Part shown: positions 16,722-24,436 of the stretch, in pieces
How positions within the stretch are numbered: the stretch's first letter is position 1
How the letters are laid out: every line of letters begins with the position of its first letter
Source of the DNA: Brucella pseudogrignonensis
Lineage (GTDB): Bacteria > Pseudomonadota > Alphaproteobacteria > Rhizobiales > Rhizobiaceae
Reading direction: 5' to 3'
NCBI RefSeq assembly: GCF_032190615.1
Contig: NZ_JAVLAT010000002.1
Span: 1-64,000 of the forward strand
Length of the DNA: 64,000 nucleotides
Made by a program: the position numbers and the translations under genes
The notes under the pieces: model-generated
What the model saw: the letters and a program-made list of their open reading frames with translations, nothing else
Told to the model about the DNA's origin: nothing
Databases searched by the model: none

Positions 16722-17368
16722 GCTGCCACCTTGAAATTCATTTTCTGTTGTCGGCGCTTGGCACGGGATTTTTCTTTTTTATCCTCGCGCCGTATTCTTT
16801 GTGTTTCTTCGCCGCCGTGCATGAGCCAATAAAGCAGCCCTAGCGCGTCCGCTTGATTGTCATCTTTGGGGGATAGCCCTCGACTTTTACATTTCAGGAT
16901 GACTTTGTTCTTCATCCACTCGGTGCGGACTTTTGATTTTTTCGCACTCTCAAGGCCAACACCGACCTCTTTAGGAGCGCGTGTGCATTGGACATAAGCG
17001 CTTCTCCATTCATCAGGAGTAGCTGTGAGGGGAGGAATATGATTTTTGCGGTAGCAATAGATTTCCAGAACTGCCAACCACCCTGAAGCAAGCCGGGCGC
17101 TGTCCTCTGTACGACTAGCCGCGTATGCTTCCCCTTCAAGGACAATCTTTATTTCGTCGTCGTCAATACCATGTAGACGACGAAGCTTGCGAAACTGCTC
17201 AAGAAAGTTGGTGTAATACGCCCCACGGCCTCGACGCTCTTCACCGTCATCCCATTTCGTTAAATCCCACGTGCCATAGAACAGACGTTCATTTTCCGGC
17301 TTGGAGTTGTCGTCAATGAGAAGCGCCCATCCCATCTTTGTCGAGGGATCAATTGCCAAAAGGTGCAT
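16718..17368 (-). CDS. RuvC-like Holliday junction resolvase
   Basis: The 216-residue protein has the RNase H-like fold signature of RuvC resolvases: MHLLAIDPSTKMGWALLIDD with the first Asp, IVLEGEAYAASRTEDSARLA with the second acidic residue, and SPKDDNQADALGLLYWLMHG with the last catalytic Asp pair. It would cut recombination junctions or branched replication intermediates before packaging. The C-terminus is very basic (RREDKKEKSRAKRRQQK), consistent with DNA binding. It precedes the helicase with a 4-base overlap. Confidence 0.8.
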   Translation of the reverse strand: MHLLAIDPSTKMGWALLIDDNSKPENERLFYGTWDLTKWDDGEERRGRGAYYTNFLEQFRKLRRLHGIDDDEIKIVLEGEAYAASRTEDSARLASGWLAVLEIYCYRKNHIPPLTATPDEWRSAYVQCTRAPKEVGVGLESAKKSKVRTEWMKNKVILKCKSRGLSPKDDNQADALGLLYWLMHGGEETQRIRREDKKEKSRAKRRQQKMNFKVAA

Positions 17369-17369
17369 T

Positions 17370-17468
17370 TCAAAACCTCCCCAAGAAGTACGCCACTGGT
17401 GCGAGAATTACGGCTAGACAAAGAGCGGTGACGCCAAGGGTTAATAGTGCGATGGAAAGGCTATTCAT
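17370..17468 (-). CDS. Very small membrane protein
   Basis: A 32-residue ORF, MNSLSIALLTLGVTALCLAV then ILAPVAYFLGRF, is a single predicted membrane helix. Its stop lies one base before the resolvase start and its ATG overlaps the end of the upstream ORF, as in a real operon member. Function unknown. Confidence 0.5.
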   Translation of the reverse strand: MNSLSIALLTLGVTALCLAVILAPVAYFLGRF

Positions 17469-17628
17469 GCTGCCTCCGTATCGGCGTTGTGCCTTGTTCT
17501 TTGAGCTTCTGGAAAAGCGCTGACCTTTCAAAAACTGGATCCCCGCATATCCGGGCGGTCTTGTCTCGATTGTCAGCGGGGATTGCAGCCTTCAAAGCTG
17601 CGGCCTGCTGCTTCACGTCTGGCGTCAT
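17461..17628 (-). CDS. Small phage protein
   Basis: A 55-residue ORF begins MTPDVKQQAAALKAAIPADN and ends TTPIRRQHE. Its ATG is part of a TGATG junction with the DnaA-domain gene, so it is probably translated by coupling. The sequence is helical and charged. No family is recognised. Confidence 0.5.
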   Translation of the reverse strand: MTPDVKQQAAALKAAIPADNRDKTARICGDPVFERSALFQKLKEQGTTPIRRQHE

Positions 17629-18347
17629 CAAGCGGCCCTCGGTGCTGCATGGGATTTTAACCGGCGATTACTGACACCCATCTTCTGGGCCGCGTGTAGA
17701 ATTGTTGTGTGGTCGCGACCACCAAAGAGACGGCCAATTGTCGGGAGACTTAAATCCTGTCGGATTGCTACAGCGTTCGCGATTGCAGTGTGACGAAGCG
17801 GGATAATGTCGTGGGTCCGTCGCTTTCCGATTATATCCTCGTAGGTGACTGACGTTCCACGGATCACATCTTCAATGATCTTGCGGATGGTCGGTTTGCT
17901 ATCAAGGATGATTGGCTCACCTGTGCAACTCACCACCTCGACAGGATCGCCAGCAGTGCGGATAGTGAGCGTTCTGAATGCTACCGCCGCATCTGCCGCA
18001 AGTTCAGCCTCAGCAACGCGCTCGTGGCGCTCATTCCGATCCATCTCTCTCTGTCGGATGGCTTCACGTTCGGCTTCCTTGCGGCGCTTCGACCAAACCT
18101 TACGGACAAATGACGGGTTTAAACCTTCCGGCACTCTGGATGCTTCAACACGAGCAACGACAAATTCCATGTCGTTCGTCAGTGTTCCGTTGTCCTTGCA
18201 AGCTTGGCTCAGTTCATCATCAGCTAAAATGATCTTGCGCATGGCAGGGCGGCTGATCTGCATCAGACCAGAAAGTTCGTTGATATGCCTGCCCTCATCA
18301 ATGTGGCGCAGAAGCTTCCTTCTGCTGCCGGGTGTTAAATCAACCAT
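17628..18347 (-). CDS. DnaA domain IV-containing replication protein
   Basis: The 239-residue protein ends with an almost complete DnaA DNA-binding domain: TYEDIIGKRRTHDIIPLRHT, then AIRQDLSLPTIGRLFGGRDH, then TTILHAAQK, the DnaA-box binding signature. There is no AAA+ ATPase domain. The N-terminal half has a GcrA/helix-turn-helix-like start (GRHINELSGLMQISRPAMRK) and a charged coiled coil. It could recognise the phage origin or the host DnaA boxes and recruit the phage helicase. It overlaps the LexA-like gene upstream. The domain call is strong; the role is inferred. Confidence 0.85.
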   Translation of the reverse strand: MVDLTPGSRRKLLRHIDEGRHINELSGLMQISRPAMRKIILADDELSQACKDNGTLTNDMEFVVARVEASRVPEGLNPSFVRKVWSKRRKEAEREAIRQREMDRNERHERVAEAELAADAAVAFRTLTIRTAGDPVEVVSCTGEPIILDSKPTIRKIIEDVIRGTSVTYEDIIGKRRTHDIIPLRHTAIANAVAIRQDLSLPTIGRLFGGRDHTTILHAAQKMGVSNRRLKSHAAPRAA

Positions 18348-18670
18348 TACGCGGCCTCGGCTAAATATCTCGCTGCTTCTTGGACAGCTTCATTGTCGGA
18401 AGCCGGGGAGCCATCTATTGCGCTCAGTACCCGGCGAAGGTGATATGCAGCATCAAAGTCTGGTTTCAGGGCGATGCTTCTGCGCAATCTGGGGCGTCTG
18501 ACGATCAAGCCGCGCTGCTCAAGTCCTTCAACCAAGCGATGCACACCGGATTTAGAATTAAGGCCCAGAGCCTCTTGAATTTCCTGATATGAAGGGCCGT
18601 AGCCCTCCTTATCGATGAACGACCGTATGAAGTCGTAGGCCTGTTTCTGGCGGGGTGTAGTGGAGGTCAA
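18347..18670 (-). CDS. LexA-type winged-helix DNA-binding protein
   Basis: The 107-residue protein has the LexA N-terminal domain (PRQKQAYDFIRSFIDKEGYG, then PSYQEIQEALGLNSKSGVHR) but no S24 protease part. It should bind DNA as a small regulator, possibly within the phage replication region. The start is TTG at 18670, overlapping the upstream stop (TTGA). The second half (LRRVLSAIDGSPASDNEAVQ) is helical. A lone LexA DNA-binding domain is common in rhizobial prophages. Confidence 0.8.
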   Translation of the reverse strand: MTSTTPRQKQAYDFIRSFIDKEGYGPSYQEIQEALGLNSKSGVHRLVEGLEQRGLIVRRPRLRRSIALKPDFDAAYHLRRVLSAIDGSPASDNEAVQEAARYLAEAA

Positions 18671-18789
18671 TACTTGTTACCTCCGATAAACTCGCGCCAC
18701 AGATACCGTATGATCTTGCGCAAACTATCGGCCTCAAGAAGCATCCATTTCTTGTCGTTGCGGTAGATTTCTAGTCGCCACGAGTTCAT
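18667..18789 (-). CDS. Small phage protein, 40 residues
   Basis: The ORF reads MNSWRLEIYRNDKKWMLLEA and ends WREFIGGNKY. It overlaps both neighbours by four bases (ATGA at its start, TTGA at its end), which supports translation despite its size. No family is recognised. Confidence 0.5.
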   Translation of the reverse strand: MNSWRLEIYRNDKKWMLLEADSLRKIIRYLWREFIGGNKY

Positions 18790-19310
18790 GCCGCCTCCGC
18801 GTCTGGGAAGTCAGGCTCGCCGTGGTCTTCGTCGGATGCTGAATTGATCTTTTCCATCGCAGAAACGAGGTTTTTACGCTGTTCTTCCTGCCCCGCGTCG
18901 TAACCACGTAGCCAAGCCTGATCCTCATCAGTGCCAGCCATAAAGCCGCTGACACGATCCAGAGCTTTCAAGCCTGCAATCTTGCCGTCATCGAAAACCT
19001 TATCGAGATAATCACGCTCATCCTCAAACAAGTCGCCCTGCTTTTTGACGATGCCCAGAAGCGACAAGGCGTTGGCCTGACGGCGGTGCTTTTCAGCAAC
19101 TTTGTCTTTGTCCTCGGCATTCATACCCTTCACAACGGTATCAACTTCATGGAGCGTATAGCCGTAGCTTTGGAATATCTTACGATCTGCTTTGCGATCC
19201 GCCTGCAACGCCGCGATACGGGCAAGGTGAATGCTTTCCTTGCGCGCACAATCCATCAGGAGTGCGTCATACTCGCCTTGTGTGAGCTTGGAATTATGTC
19301 CTGCGTTCAT
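18786..19310 (-). CDS. Hypothetical phage protein
   Basis: The 174-residue product begins MNAGHNSKLTQGEYDALLMD and is mostly helical and charged, with a predicted coiled coil in the first half and an acidic end (SDEDHGEPDFPDAEAA). Similar proteins occur in rhizobial prophage early operons; the function is unknown to me. It is coupled to both neighbours. Confidence 0.6.
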   Translation of the reverse strand: MNAGHNSKLTQGEYDALLMDCARKESIHLARIAALQADRKADRKIFQSYGYTLHEVDTVVKGMNAEDKDKVAEKHRRQANALSLLGIVKKQGDLFEDERDYLDKVFDDGKIAGLKALDRVSGFMAGTDEDQAWLRGYDAGQEEQRKNLVSAMEKINSASDEDHGEPDFPDAEAA

Positions 19311-19501
19311 TTCCGTTCTCCCGATGTTGGAATGTTGAATTGTTCTTCAATCGTTGGGTAATCGGCGGTTTCGGGACAGATGCGCTTTGCTAAAGCCTTG
19401 GCCGCTTGCTTGATCTTGGTCGCCAGTCGTATTCGCTTCCTGAGTGGCAACCATTTCAGAATGACGGGCGGGGATACTCTCTGACTGGTCGGCCCCGTCA
19501 T
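19307..19501 (-). CDS. Small basic phage protein
   Basis: A 64-residue ORF with a basic middle (LPLRKRIRLATKIKQAAKAL) ends with a 4-base overlap on the next gene start. The overlap supports it as an operon member. No family is recognised, and the true start may be internal. Confidence 0.45.
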   Translation of the reverse strand: MTGPTSQRVSPPVILKWLPLRKRIRLATKIKQAAKALAKRICPETADYPTIEEQFNIPTSGERK

Positions 19502-19513
19502 TCCTTTGTTTCC

Positions 19514-19903
19514 TTAAGCTCTGGGGCTATCCACAACGCCAAGCAACGAGCGAAGCGCAGTAGCCAGCGAGCCACTGATATGCGGGTCCTTGTGACCCAA
19601 GAGCTTCGTCGCATTGCTGATGAGCCTGTCGACTTCTCCGAGTTCTTGCTGTCCGAATTCGACACCGGACACCTCCTCTAGTTTGCGCAGCTCCTTCGGC
19701 TTGATCGAGACACGGTGATCCGCGTACCAAACGTCACGAGTGCGGTTGAACGACCACTTGAGTTTCCGAGAGGCAGCAAGAATTCGAGCGCCAACGCTGC
19801 TCGCCACCGAAGGCGGCGCGACATGGCTTTTCAAAATTTCAGAAGCAAAAACCAACTCAGACATTTCTGATTTCTCCGACAACTTTTCGGACATTTCCGA
19901 CAA
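19514..19903 (-). CDS. Hypothetical phage protein with repetitive N-terminus
   Basis: The 129-residue product opens with a low-complexity stretch MSEMSEKLSEKSEMSELV built from repeats of a TCNGAAA-like unit in the DNA, then has FASEILKSHVAPPSVASSVG and an acidic, helical C-terminal half (ELRKLEEVSGVEFGQQELGE). No domain is recognised. It is probably an early phage protein; the N-terminal repeats may vary between strains. Confidence 0.5.
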   Translation of the reverse strand: MSEMSEKLSEKSEMSELVFASEILKSHVAPPSVASSVGARILAASRKLKWSFNRTRDVWYADHRVSIKPKELRKLEEVSGVEFGQQELGEVDRLISNATKLLGHKDPHISGSLATALRSLLGVVDSPRA

Positions 19904-19976
19904 TCCCTTCGATACGTTGAGATTGTCCGGTGGGAGCGGTGATGAAGCCGCTACCGGTTAAAGAGGAACTGAACCG

Positions 19977-20120
19977 ATGAAGATGAAGCGAACGACAAAT
20001 AAGGCTTGGAAAACCGATACTGGCGTTCAGTTGCATCTCTGGACTTGGCCTGAAAACTCACCACGAAAGCCGAAAGGGAGCATCTTGGCGGACAGCAATC
20101 CTTTCGATCCTTTCCGGTGA
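19977..20120 (+). CDS. Possible small rightward ORF
   Basis: A 47-residue frame begins MKMKRTTNKAWKTDTGVQLH and ends NPFDPFR, with AGAGGA eight bases before the ATG. It runs against the operon between two leftward genes. Aromatic and proline content looks protein-like, but there is no family match I can recall. Confidence 0.35.
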   Translation: MKMKRTTNKAWKTDTGVQLHLWTWPENSPRKPKGSILADSNPFDPFR

Positions 20121-20290
20121 TGTTCATTGGTCTAGTCCTTCTAGGGAAATGGTGCCCGGAACTCCGAAGAGGAGAACAGAACTCCGGGCTTATCGCCTAC
20201 CGAGTTAACAGGCGGGGGCGAGGTGTCCCCGGCAGGCAATGGGAATTGAGCAGCTTCAATGAATGCAGATGCTTCAACGCAAATATGCAC

Positions 20291-20602
20291 TCACGACGAC
20301 ACTTTGTTTTCTGAAATTAGATTTGAAAGCAGTACAGATGCCGGGCCATTAGGCTTCTCAACGCCTGTCTCCCAGCGAGAAACGGTTGCCTGACTTATGC
20401 GGAACAGCCGAGCGAACGCAGCCTGTCGGTATCCAAGTTTCTCACGAAGTTCTTTGATGTCTTCTGGGCTTGGCATGCTTAGATCAGACGTTCTACGCGC
20501 CACTACAGCGCCTTTAGCCCGGTCTTCCTGCGTCATGTTAACCGTGAGATTATCACCACTGATGATGACGCGAGCGCCGTTTATTTCGAGTTCGATAATC
20601 AT
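20291..20602 (-). CDS. XRE-family regulator
   Basis: From the ATG at 20602 this 103-residue protein begins MIIELEINGARVIISGDNLT and has a C-terminal XRE helix-turn-helix, IKELREKLGYRQAAFARLFR then ISQATVSRWETGVEKPNG. The domain order (strand-rich N-terminus, HTH C-terminus) is that of small HigA/NadS-like regulators. The start overlaps the Cro-like gene stop (ATGA). A longer frame from 20701 lies inside that gene and is rejected. It is the second gene of the leftward early operon. Confidence 0.75.
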   Translation of the reverse strand: MIIELEINGARVIISGDNLTVNMTQEDRAKGAVVARRTSDLSMPSPEDIKELREKLGYRQAAFARLFRISQATVSRWETGVEKPNGPASVLLSNLISENKVSS

Positions 20603-20829
20603 GCTGCACTCGATGTTTCTGGGGATTGATGTGTATTTACGAAATCTGCGTATTCGAGGGAAACACCCTCCACCTCGGCAGCGTCCTTCAACGCTGACCA
20701 ATGTCTTTGAGGAATAGTTCCTCGTTCATTCCATCCCTGAACGGTCGAAACAGGCTTTCCGCAAGCTCTAGCGGTCTTCGTAAGACCTCCAAGCTTAGTG
20801 ATCACGTATTCGGCTGGTGTGATGGTCAT
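20599..20829 (-). CDS. Cro-like HTH protein (YdaS type)
   Basis: The 76-residue protein (MTITPAEYVITKLGGLTKTA) has the Cro/YdaS helix-turn-helix pattern RACGKPVSTVQGWNERGTIP and then QRHWSALKDAAEVEGV. It is the first gene of the leftward operon, divergent from the S24 repressor, exactly where Cro lies in lambdoid phages. It should oppose the repressor at the shared operators and favour lytic growth. Confidence 0.8.
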   Translation of the reverse strand: MTITPAEYVITKLGGLTKTARACGKPVSTVQGWNERGTIPQRHWSALKDAAEVEGVSLEYADFVNTHQSPETSSAA

Positions 20830-20857
20830 AAGGTTTTCCGTACTGTTGATTTACACA

Positions 20858-20886
20858 TTTATACGCACTTTGCGTAATCATGTCAA
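20858..20886 (-). promoter_or_regulatory. Leftward early promoter
   Basis: On the minus strand a perfect TTGACA (20886 to 20881) is separated by 17 bases from TATAAA (20863 to 20858). It reads into the Cro-like gene at 20829. The strongest operator fills the spacer, so repressor binding should block it. Confidence 0.85.
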
Positions 20887-20914
20887 CGTGGAAAACGTAA
20901 ACGCGATATGCGTA
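20862..20914. promoter_or_regulatory. Left operator cluster of the phage repressor
   Basis: Three 15-base sites follow the pattern ACGC-N5-GCGT with A/T flanks. Site 1 (20862 to 20876) is the perfect palindrome TACGCACTTTGCGTA. Site 2 (20885 to 20899) is ACGT-N5-ACGT. Site 3 (20900 to 20914) is ACGC-N5-GCGT. Sites 2 and 3 abut, and site 3 lies just before the repressor gene. The same motif recurs three times near 24,500. Confidence 0.75.
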
Positions 20915-20924
20915 ACGTAAAAAA

Positions 20925-21761
20925 ATGACAAAGCACCGTTTTTCAGTAACTTCTCACTTCAAAGCGCTTCGCGAGCGCGCAGGTTATTCAATGGATGATC
21001 TGGCAAAAGCGATTGGTTACGCTAGGGCATCAAGCATCCAGCGCTATGAAAATGATGCTGAGTTCAGCAAGGATTATTTGGCACAGGATCTCGCTGATAA
21101 GCTTTCCGATGTTCTGGTTGGTAAGGGAACGCCACCTATTGAGCTTGACGAGGTGCAAGCCATGGGGAACAGAGACGCTCGGTCTAGGTTCATTTCTGGC
21201 GGCACTAAACCACTAGTCTCCAGCTTTGACCCAGATGAGCCAGACCACGTTGGAGACGAAACCTTAACCTTTGGCTCCGAAACTGGCTTTCGTGGGGCAC
21301 CAGAAGGAACATCGCCCCAGATCGACATTACAGGCGGCATGGGGGCTGGTGGGTTGTCAATTGTAAGTGAGGGTGTACCTGGACATAAGGGCATGACGTT
21401 TGCAGCTGATGCCGTGTCCGACTATTGGCGCTTGCCGCCAGCGATTTACACGTCTCTTGGCCTTCACCCACAAGATACCGTATTCGTCCCGGTTCAAGGC
21501 GACAGCATGTACCCGACGCTTGAGGAAGGCGATGTGGTTGTTGTCGATACCCGTCACCGCTGGCCCTCGCCTGACGGCATTTACGCAATCCTCGATGAGA
21601 TTGGTGGGCTTGTAATCAAGCGCCTCGAAGTCTCTCAGGAGAACGGCGAAAACGTAATCAGAATTATTTCTGACAACACGCGCCACCGGATCAAAGAAAA
21701 GAACCCGGACGATGTATTCATCGTGGGCAGAGTTCTAAGACGCTTCGGTGTGATTAAGTAA
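20925..21761 (+). CDS. Phage repressor, LexA/CI-like S24 peptidase
   Basis: The 278-residue repressor keeps the prophage silent. Residues 8 to 65 form an XRE helix-turn-helix (FKALRERAGYSMDDLAKAIG, then YARASSIQRYEND). Residues 150 to 278 form the S24 autoprotease and dimer domain with nucleophile Ser194 in VQGDSMYPTL and general base Lys232 in VIKRLE. A Gly-Ala-Gly stretch (GGMGAGG, near 137 to 143) is the likely self-cleavage site for SOS induction. The gene diverges from the Cro-like gene across three operators. The five genes behind it are probably cotranscribed in the lysogen. Confidence 0.92.
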   Translation: MTKHRFSVTSHFKALRERAGYSMDDLAKAIGYARASSIQRYENDAEFSKDYLAQDLADKLSDVLVGKGTPPIELDEVQAMGNRDARSRFISGGTKPLVSSFDPDEPDHVGDETLTFGSETGFRGAPEGTSPQIDITGGMGAGGLSIVSEGVPGHKGMTFAADAVSDYWRLPPAIYTSLGLHPQDTVFVPVQGDSMYPTLEEGDVVVVDTRHRWPSPDGIYAILDEIGGLVIKRLEVSQENGENVIRIISDNTRHRIKEKNPDDVFIVGRVLRRFGVIK

Positions 21762-21770
21762 GAGGAAATT

Positions 21771-22274
21771 ATGCGGGGATTTATAGCGGTGGGGGTCGCA
21801 ATTGTGTTGATCGGGTGCGTTGCGAATACGCCAGCACCACAACAACCATCAAGCTTGACTGGTGAGAAATGGTCAACCGGATGCCAGCCCGATCAGAAAG
21901 ACCCTTACGGCAAGCTAATCGAACGGTCGAAGTGCTGGGCCATGGTAACAAGCTTTGGTCAATCCGATGAAGGCGTAGCAATCGGCGTCGCCACATTGTT
22001 TGAGGTTGACCATAAAGGCCCTCGCCTCACTTCAAATCCAGACCTCGACCGTGATCTTTGTGATGAAAAACCTGTTCGCATGGCAGTAGACGGCAAGCGC
22101 ATCGATCAGTTGCCGATGCCCCAACGAATTGAAGCCGTCCTTTCCGGTAACAGGTTTACACGCGAAAAAGACCGAGGCTGGCCTCATTGCAACGTCTACA
22201 ACGAAACTACGACAGTTAAAGGCGCTCGTGTTGCCTACAACGAAATGATGACTAAGTGGCAATCGCATAAGTGA
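21771..22274 (+). CDS. Putative lipoprotein encoded next to the repressor
   Basis: The 167-residue protein starts MRGFIAVGVAIVLIGCVANT: a short signal peptide with lipobox LIGC and the lipidated Cys at residue 16. The mature part holds four further Cys (STGCQP, SKCWAMV, DRDLCDE, WPHCNVY), which could form two disulfides in the periplasm. No family is recognised. It begins 9 bases after the repressor stop with AAGAGGAA in front, so expression in the lysogen is likely. A role in superinfection exclusion or envelope change is an inference from position. Confidence 0.7.
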   Translation: MRGFIAVGVAIVLIGCVANTPAPQQPSSLTGEKWSTGCQPDQKDPYGKLIERSKCWAMVTSFGQSDEGVAIGVATLFEVDHKGPRLTSNPDLDRDLCDEKPVRMAVDGKRIDQLPMPQRIEAVLSGNRFTREKDRGWPHCNVYNETTTVKGARVAYNEMMTKWQSHK

Positions 22275-22306
22275 TAGCTGGGGAAACTACGGGGACGGGG
22301 AATTTT

Positions 22307-22642
22307 ATGAAGAAGATCATTTTTGGGGTTCTGGCAGTTGGCATCACGGCATCGGCTTGCGCAAAGCGTCCTGACGCTATTGTGCCAGTAGATATTCCAA
22401 TGGCGGCGTACACAAACCTTAGCTGTCAAGCACTAGCAAGTGAGCTTGCGAAGGAAAAGACAAAGCTTACCACCCTTTCTAAGCAGCAAAACGAAGCCGC
22501 AACGGGTGATGCTGTTGGCGTTTTCCTGATTGGCGTTCCGGCGTCAAGCACTCTAGGCGGGGATAAAGAAGGCGAAGTAGCCGTCTCAAAAGGAAAAGTT
22601 AACGCCATCGAGAGCGCTGAGAAAAGCAAGGTCTGCAAGTGA
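22307..22642 (+). CDS. Small putative lipoprotein
   Basis: The 111-residue product starts MKKIIFGVLAVGITASACAK, a signal peptide with lipobox SACA-like ending at Cys18. The mature part contains NLSCQALASELAKEKTKLTT, a helical region, and a glycine-rich hydrophobic segment (GDAVGVFLIGVPASSTLGGD), ending with KSKVCK. This layout is common among small rhizobial outer-membrane lipoproteins of unknown role. A purine-rich GGGGACGGGG precedes the ATG at 22307, favoured over a longer frame from 22271. The next gene overlaps its stop. Confidence 0.7.
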   Translation: MKKIIFGVLAVGITASACAKRPDAIVPVDIPMAAYTNLSCQALASELAKEKTKLTTLSKQQNEAATGDAVGVFLIGVPASSTLGGDKEGEVAVSKGKVNAIESAEKSKVCK

Positions 22643-23259
22643 TGATCGTGAGAATTCTTTTGGCGACAGCAGCCGCTATACTTGTTGCTGGGCCCACTTA
22701 CGCACAGACAACACCGCAGGAATGTTCTGCCATTGGTGACAGCCTCCAACGCCTGACCTGCTTTGACAAGCTTTTTCCAAAGAGTGAAGTAGCCGAGCAA
22801 AAGGCAGAGGCGGCAGAAGGTGAAAGCGACTTGGCAAGATGGGAGATAACCGAAGAAAAATCTCCGATTGATGAAAGCCCGCGCATCACGGCGTTTATAA
22901 CTCCCAAAAGTACAGGCAGCAGCAAGCCGCTGCTTGGAGAACCGTCAATCGTCTTACGCTGTTACGACAAGAAAACCTCTGTAGTCTATTTGCACAATCA
23001 ATTCGGCATGAATGACCAAACAGGCGTGACGTATCGGATAGGTTCAGAGCCTGCGAAAACGGAGAAATGGAGCCGATCAGACAACTATCGCGCTGTTGGC
23101 CTCTGGTCGGGTAACAAAGCGGTTCCTTTTATCAAGAAACTAAAGAACGGCGAGACACTTGCGATCCAGACAGACAATCCAAGAAGTGAAGCCGTCTTTG
23201 ATCTTGGGAACGTCGAAGAAGTGGCTGCGAAACTAGCAGCCGCCTGCAATTGGAAATGA
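22639..23259 (+). CDS. TagO/VasI-like secreted protein
   Basis: The 206-residue protein has a Sec signal peptide ending VAGPTYA, then ECSAIGDSLQRLTCFDKLF, WEITEEKSPIDESPRITAFI, LRCYDKKTSVVY, and a C-terminal AVPFIKKLKNGETLAIQTDN with FDLGNVEEVAAKLAAACNWK. This order matches the VasI/TagO family, known as an accessory of type VI secretion loci but also present alone in prophages. No other type VI gene is nearby, so here it is more likely a lysogenic-conversion protein working in the periplasm. It overlaps the preceding lipoprotein gene by four bases. Confidence 0.75.
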   Translation: MMIVRILLATAAAILVAGPTYAQTTPQECSAIGDSLQRLTCFDKLFPKSEVAEQKAEAAEGESDLARWEITEEKSPIDESPRITAFITPKSTGSSKPLLGEPSIVLRCYDKKTSVVYLHNQFGMNDQTGVTYRIGSEPAKTEKWSRSDNYRAVGLWSGNKAVPFIKKLKNGETLAIQTDNPRSEAVFDLGNVEEVAAKLAAACNWK

Positions 23260-23266
23260 AAAACCA

Positions 23267-23638
23267 ATGACCGACCGAGCAATCATCCGCGTACCTCATC
23301 CTGATTTCACACCCAATACGGTGGCTAAGGTCGTGCGCGGCTATAGCATGGGCGCGATACGGGATGGCTGGCTTGTTTTCTATGAGCAAGAGTTTGCACC
23401 GCCGCATGACGGTCTTCACGATAAGCTTTGTGTGGTGATGACTTCTGACGACCGCGATTTGGTTAGGTTCGTAAAGAAGGGCCGTAAGCCGGGGCGCTAC
23501 GATCTTCTGACCGTTACAGGCGAGCCAATTATCGATGCAGAATTGAAGTGGGCTGCGGAGGTGACTTTGATTAAGCCGCACGTTCCAACAGATAAAGAAG
23601 CGGCAGCGCTGTGGGGAGATCAAAGGGATGGAGATTGA
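23267..23638 (+). CDS. Hypothetical protein of the repressor-linked operon
   Basis: This 123-residue protein begins MTDRAIIRVPHPDFTPNTVA and shows no signal peptide. A strand-rich part (GWLVFYEQEFAPPHDGLHDK, LCVVMTSDDRDLVRFVKKGR, YDLLTVTGEPIIDAELKWAA) resembles the S24 peptidase/LexA C-terminal beta fold, although no Ser-Lys pair is evident. It could be a partner or relative of S24-domain regulators. It overlaps the membrane protein gene downstream by 11 bases. Confidence 0.6.
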   Translation: MTDRAIIRVPHPDFTPNTVAKVVRGYSMGAIRDGWLVFYEQEFAPPHDGLHDKLCVVMTSDDRDLVRFVKKGRKPGRYDLLTVTGEPIIDAELKWAAEVTLIKPHVPTDKEAAALWGDQRDGD

Positions 23639-23978
23639 TTGGGGCTTTATTGCCGCAGCTTTGGCATTAGTTGCTGGGCTATCCACCTTTGCTTACAAGG
23701 CGCCCGGAGTTTTCAACGCTGTTACGTCGACTATTAGTATTGCACTATCAGTAATTGGGATTTGCTACGTAATGTACGCGGTCGGTTATTCTAATGCTTT
23801 TAACGAATTGAAATATCTTTCCACGAACGATGACTTTGCGAAGGCTAAAAACCCTTATAATTCTAATTGGCTTTTCCTAGCTTCGGCAGTTGGTTTTGTA
23901 TTTCAGTCATTATGCCGACTTATTCTTTATGTCGCCAATCATGTTCGAGCAGAAGAAGCTAAAAAAGCTATTTCCTGA
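23628..23978 (+). CDS. Small membrane protein of the repressor-linked operon
   Basis: The 116-residue protein has three predicted membrane helices: near residues 6 to 22 (FIAAALALVAGLSTFAY), 32 to 52 (VTSTISIALSVIGICYVMYA) and 82 to 103 (LFLASAVGFVFQSLCRLILY), and a charged C-terminus. It is AT-richer than its neighbours. Last in the operon started by the repressor, it fits the position of superinfection-exclusion or abortive-infection membrane proteins, but there is no family match to prove this. Confidence 0.65.
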   Translation: MEIDWGFIAAALALVAGLSTFAYKAPGVFNAVTSTISIALSVIGICYVMYAVGYSNAFNELKYLSTNDDFAKAKNPYNSNWLFLASAVGFVFQSLCRLILYVANHVRAEEAKKAIS

Positions 23979-24436
23979 TTTTGGATACACCTCTGGCTAT
24001 CAAGACGTTTACCTTCATACCGAAGGGTTCCGTCCTTTGCAGTTCATCCTATGTCGATGAACCGGGATGCTATGAAGCTTCAGTATCCCTGCCTGCCCGT
24101 TTCACCAGTGGGCCAGTCTGTCTCCATGCATGAAGGCTATATCGGCAGTTCAATCTCTCAAGTCACATCCAAACCATTCGAGCGGCGTCTACCCCGCTGA
24201 AACCGTTTCATCAGTCTGGGATGAAAAACCGCTGTGGATTTCATACACCGGGTGATCGGCGTAACGGGTCAAATCCAAAAAAAGACCGTCTCTTTAGCGT
24301 TTAAAAAACAAATCACCTTGGCGGGAACCTCCGAGCAGACCCAAGATTTTCAGTTATTCGACGCCCTGAATTAATCGTTTCGGTTGTGCAACGATCTATA
24401 ATCTGCTAAACAATCCGTCTCAGACGATCTTTTCAG
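23979..24436. other. Gene-free 460-base stretch with several hairpins
   Basis: No convincing reading frame is present on either strand. Several inverted repeats occur: GTTCATC/GATGAAC at 24042 to 24062, a long one around 24066 to 24089 (GGATGCTATGAAG with CTTCAGTATCC), and TTTCATC/GATGAAA near 24206 to 24225. A TATAAT hexamer lies near 24399. The stretch ends in a strong terminator. It may be a structured untranslated region, a small RNA or a decayed gene. Confidence 0.4.
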
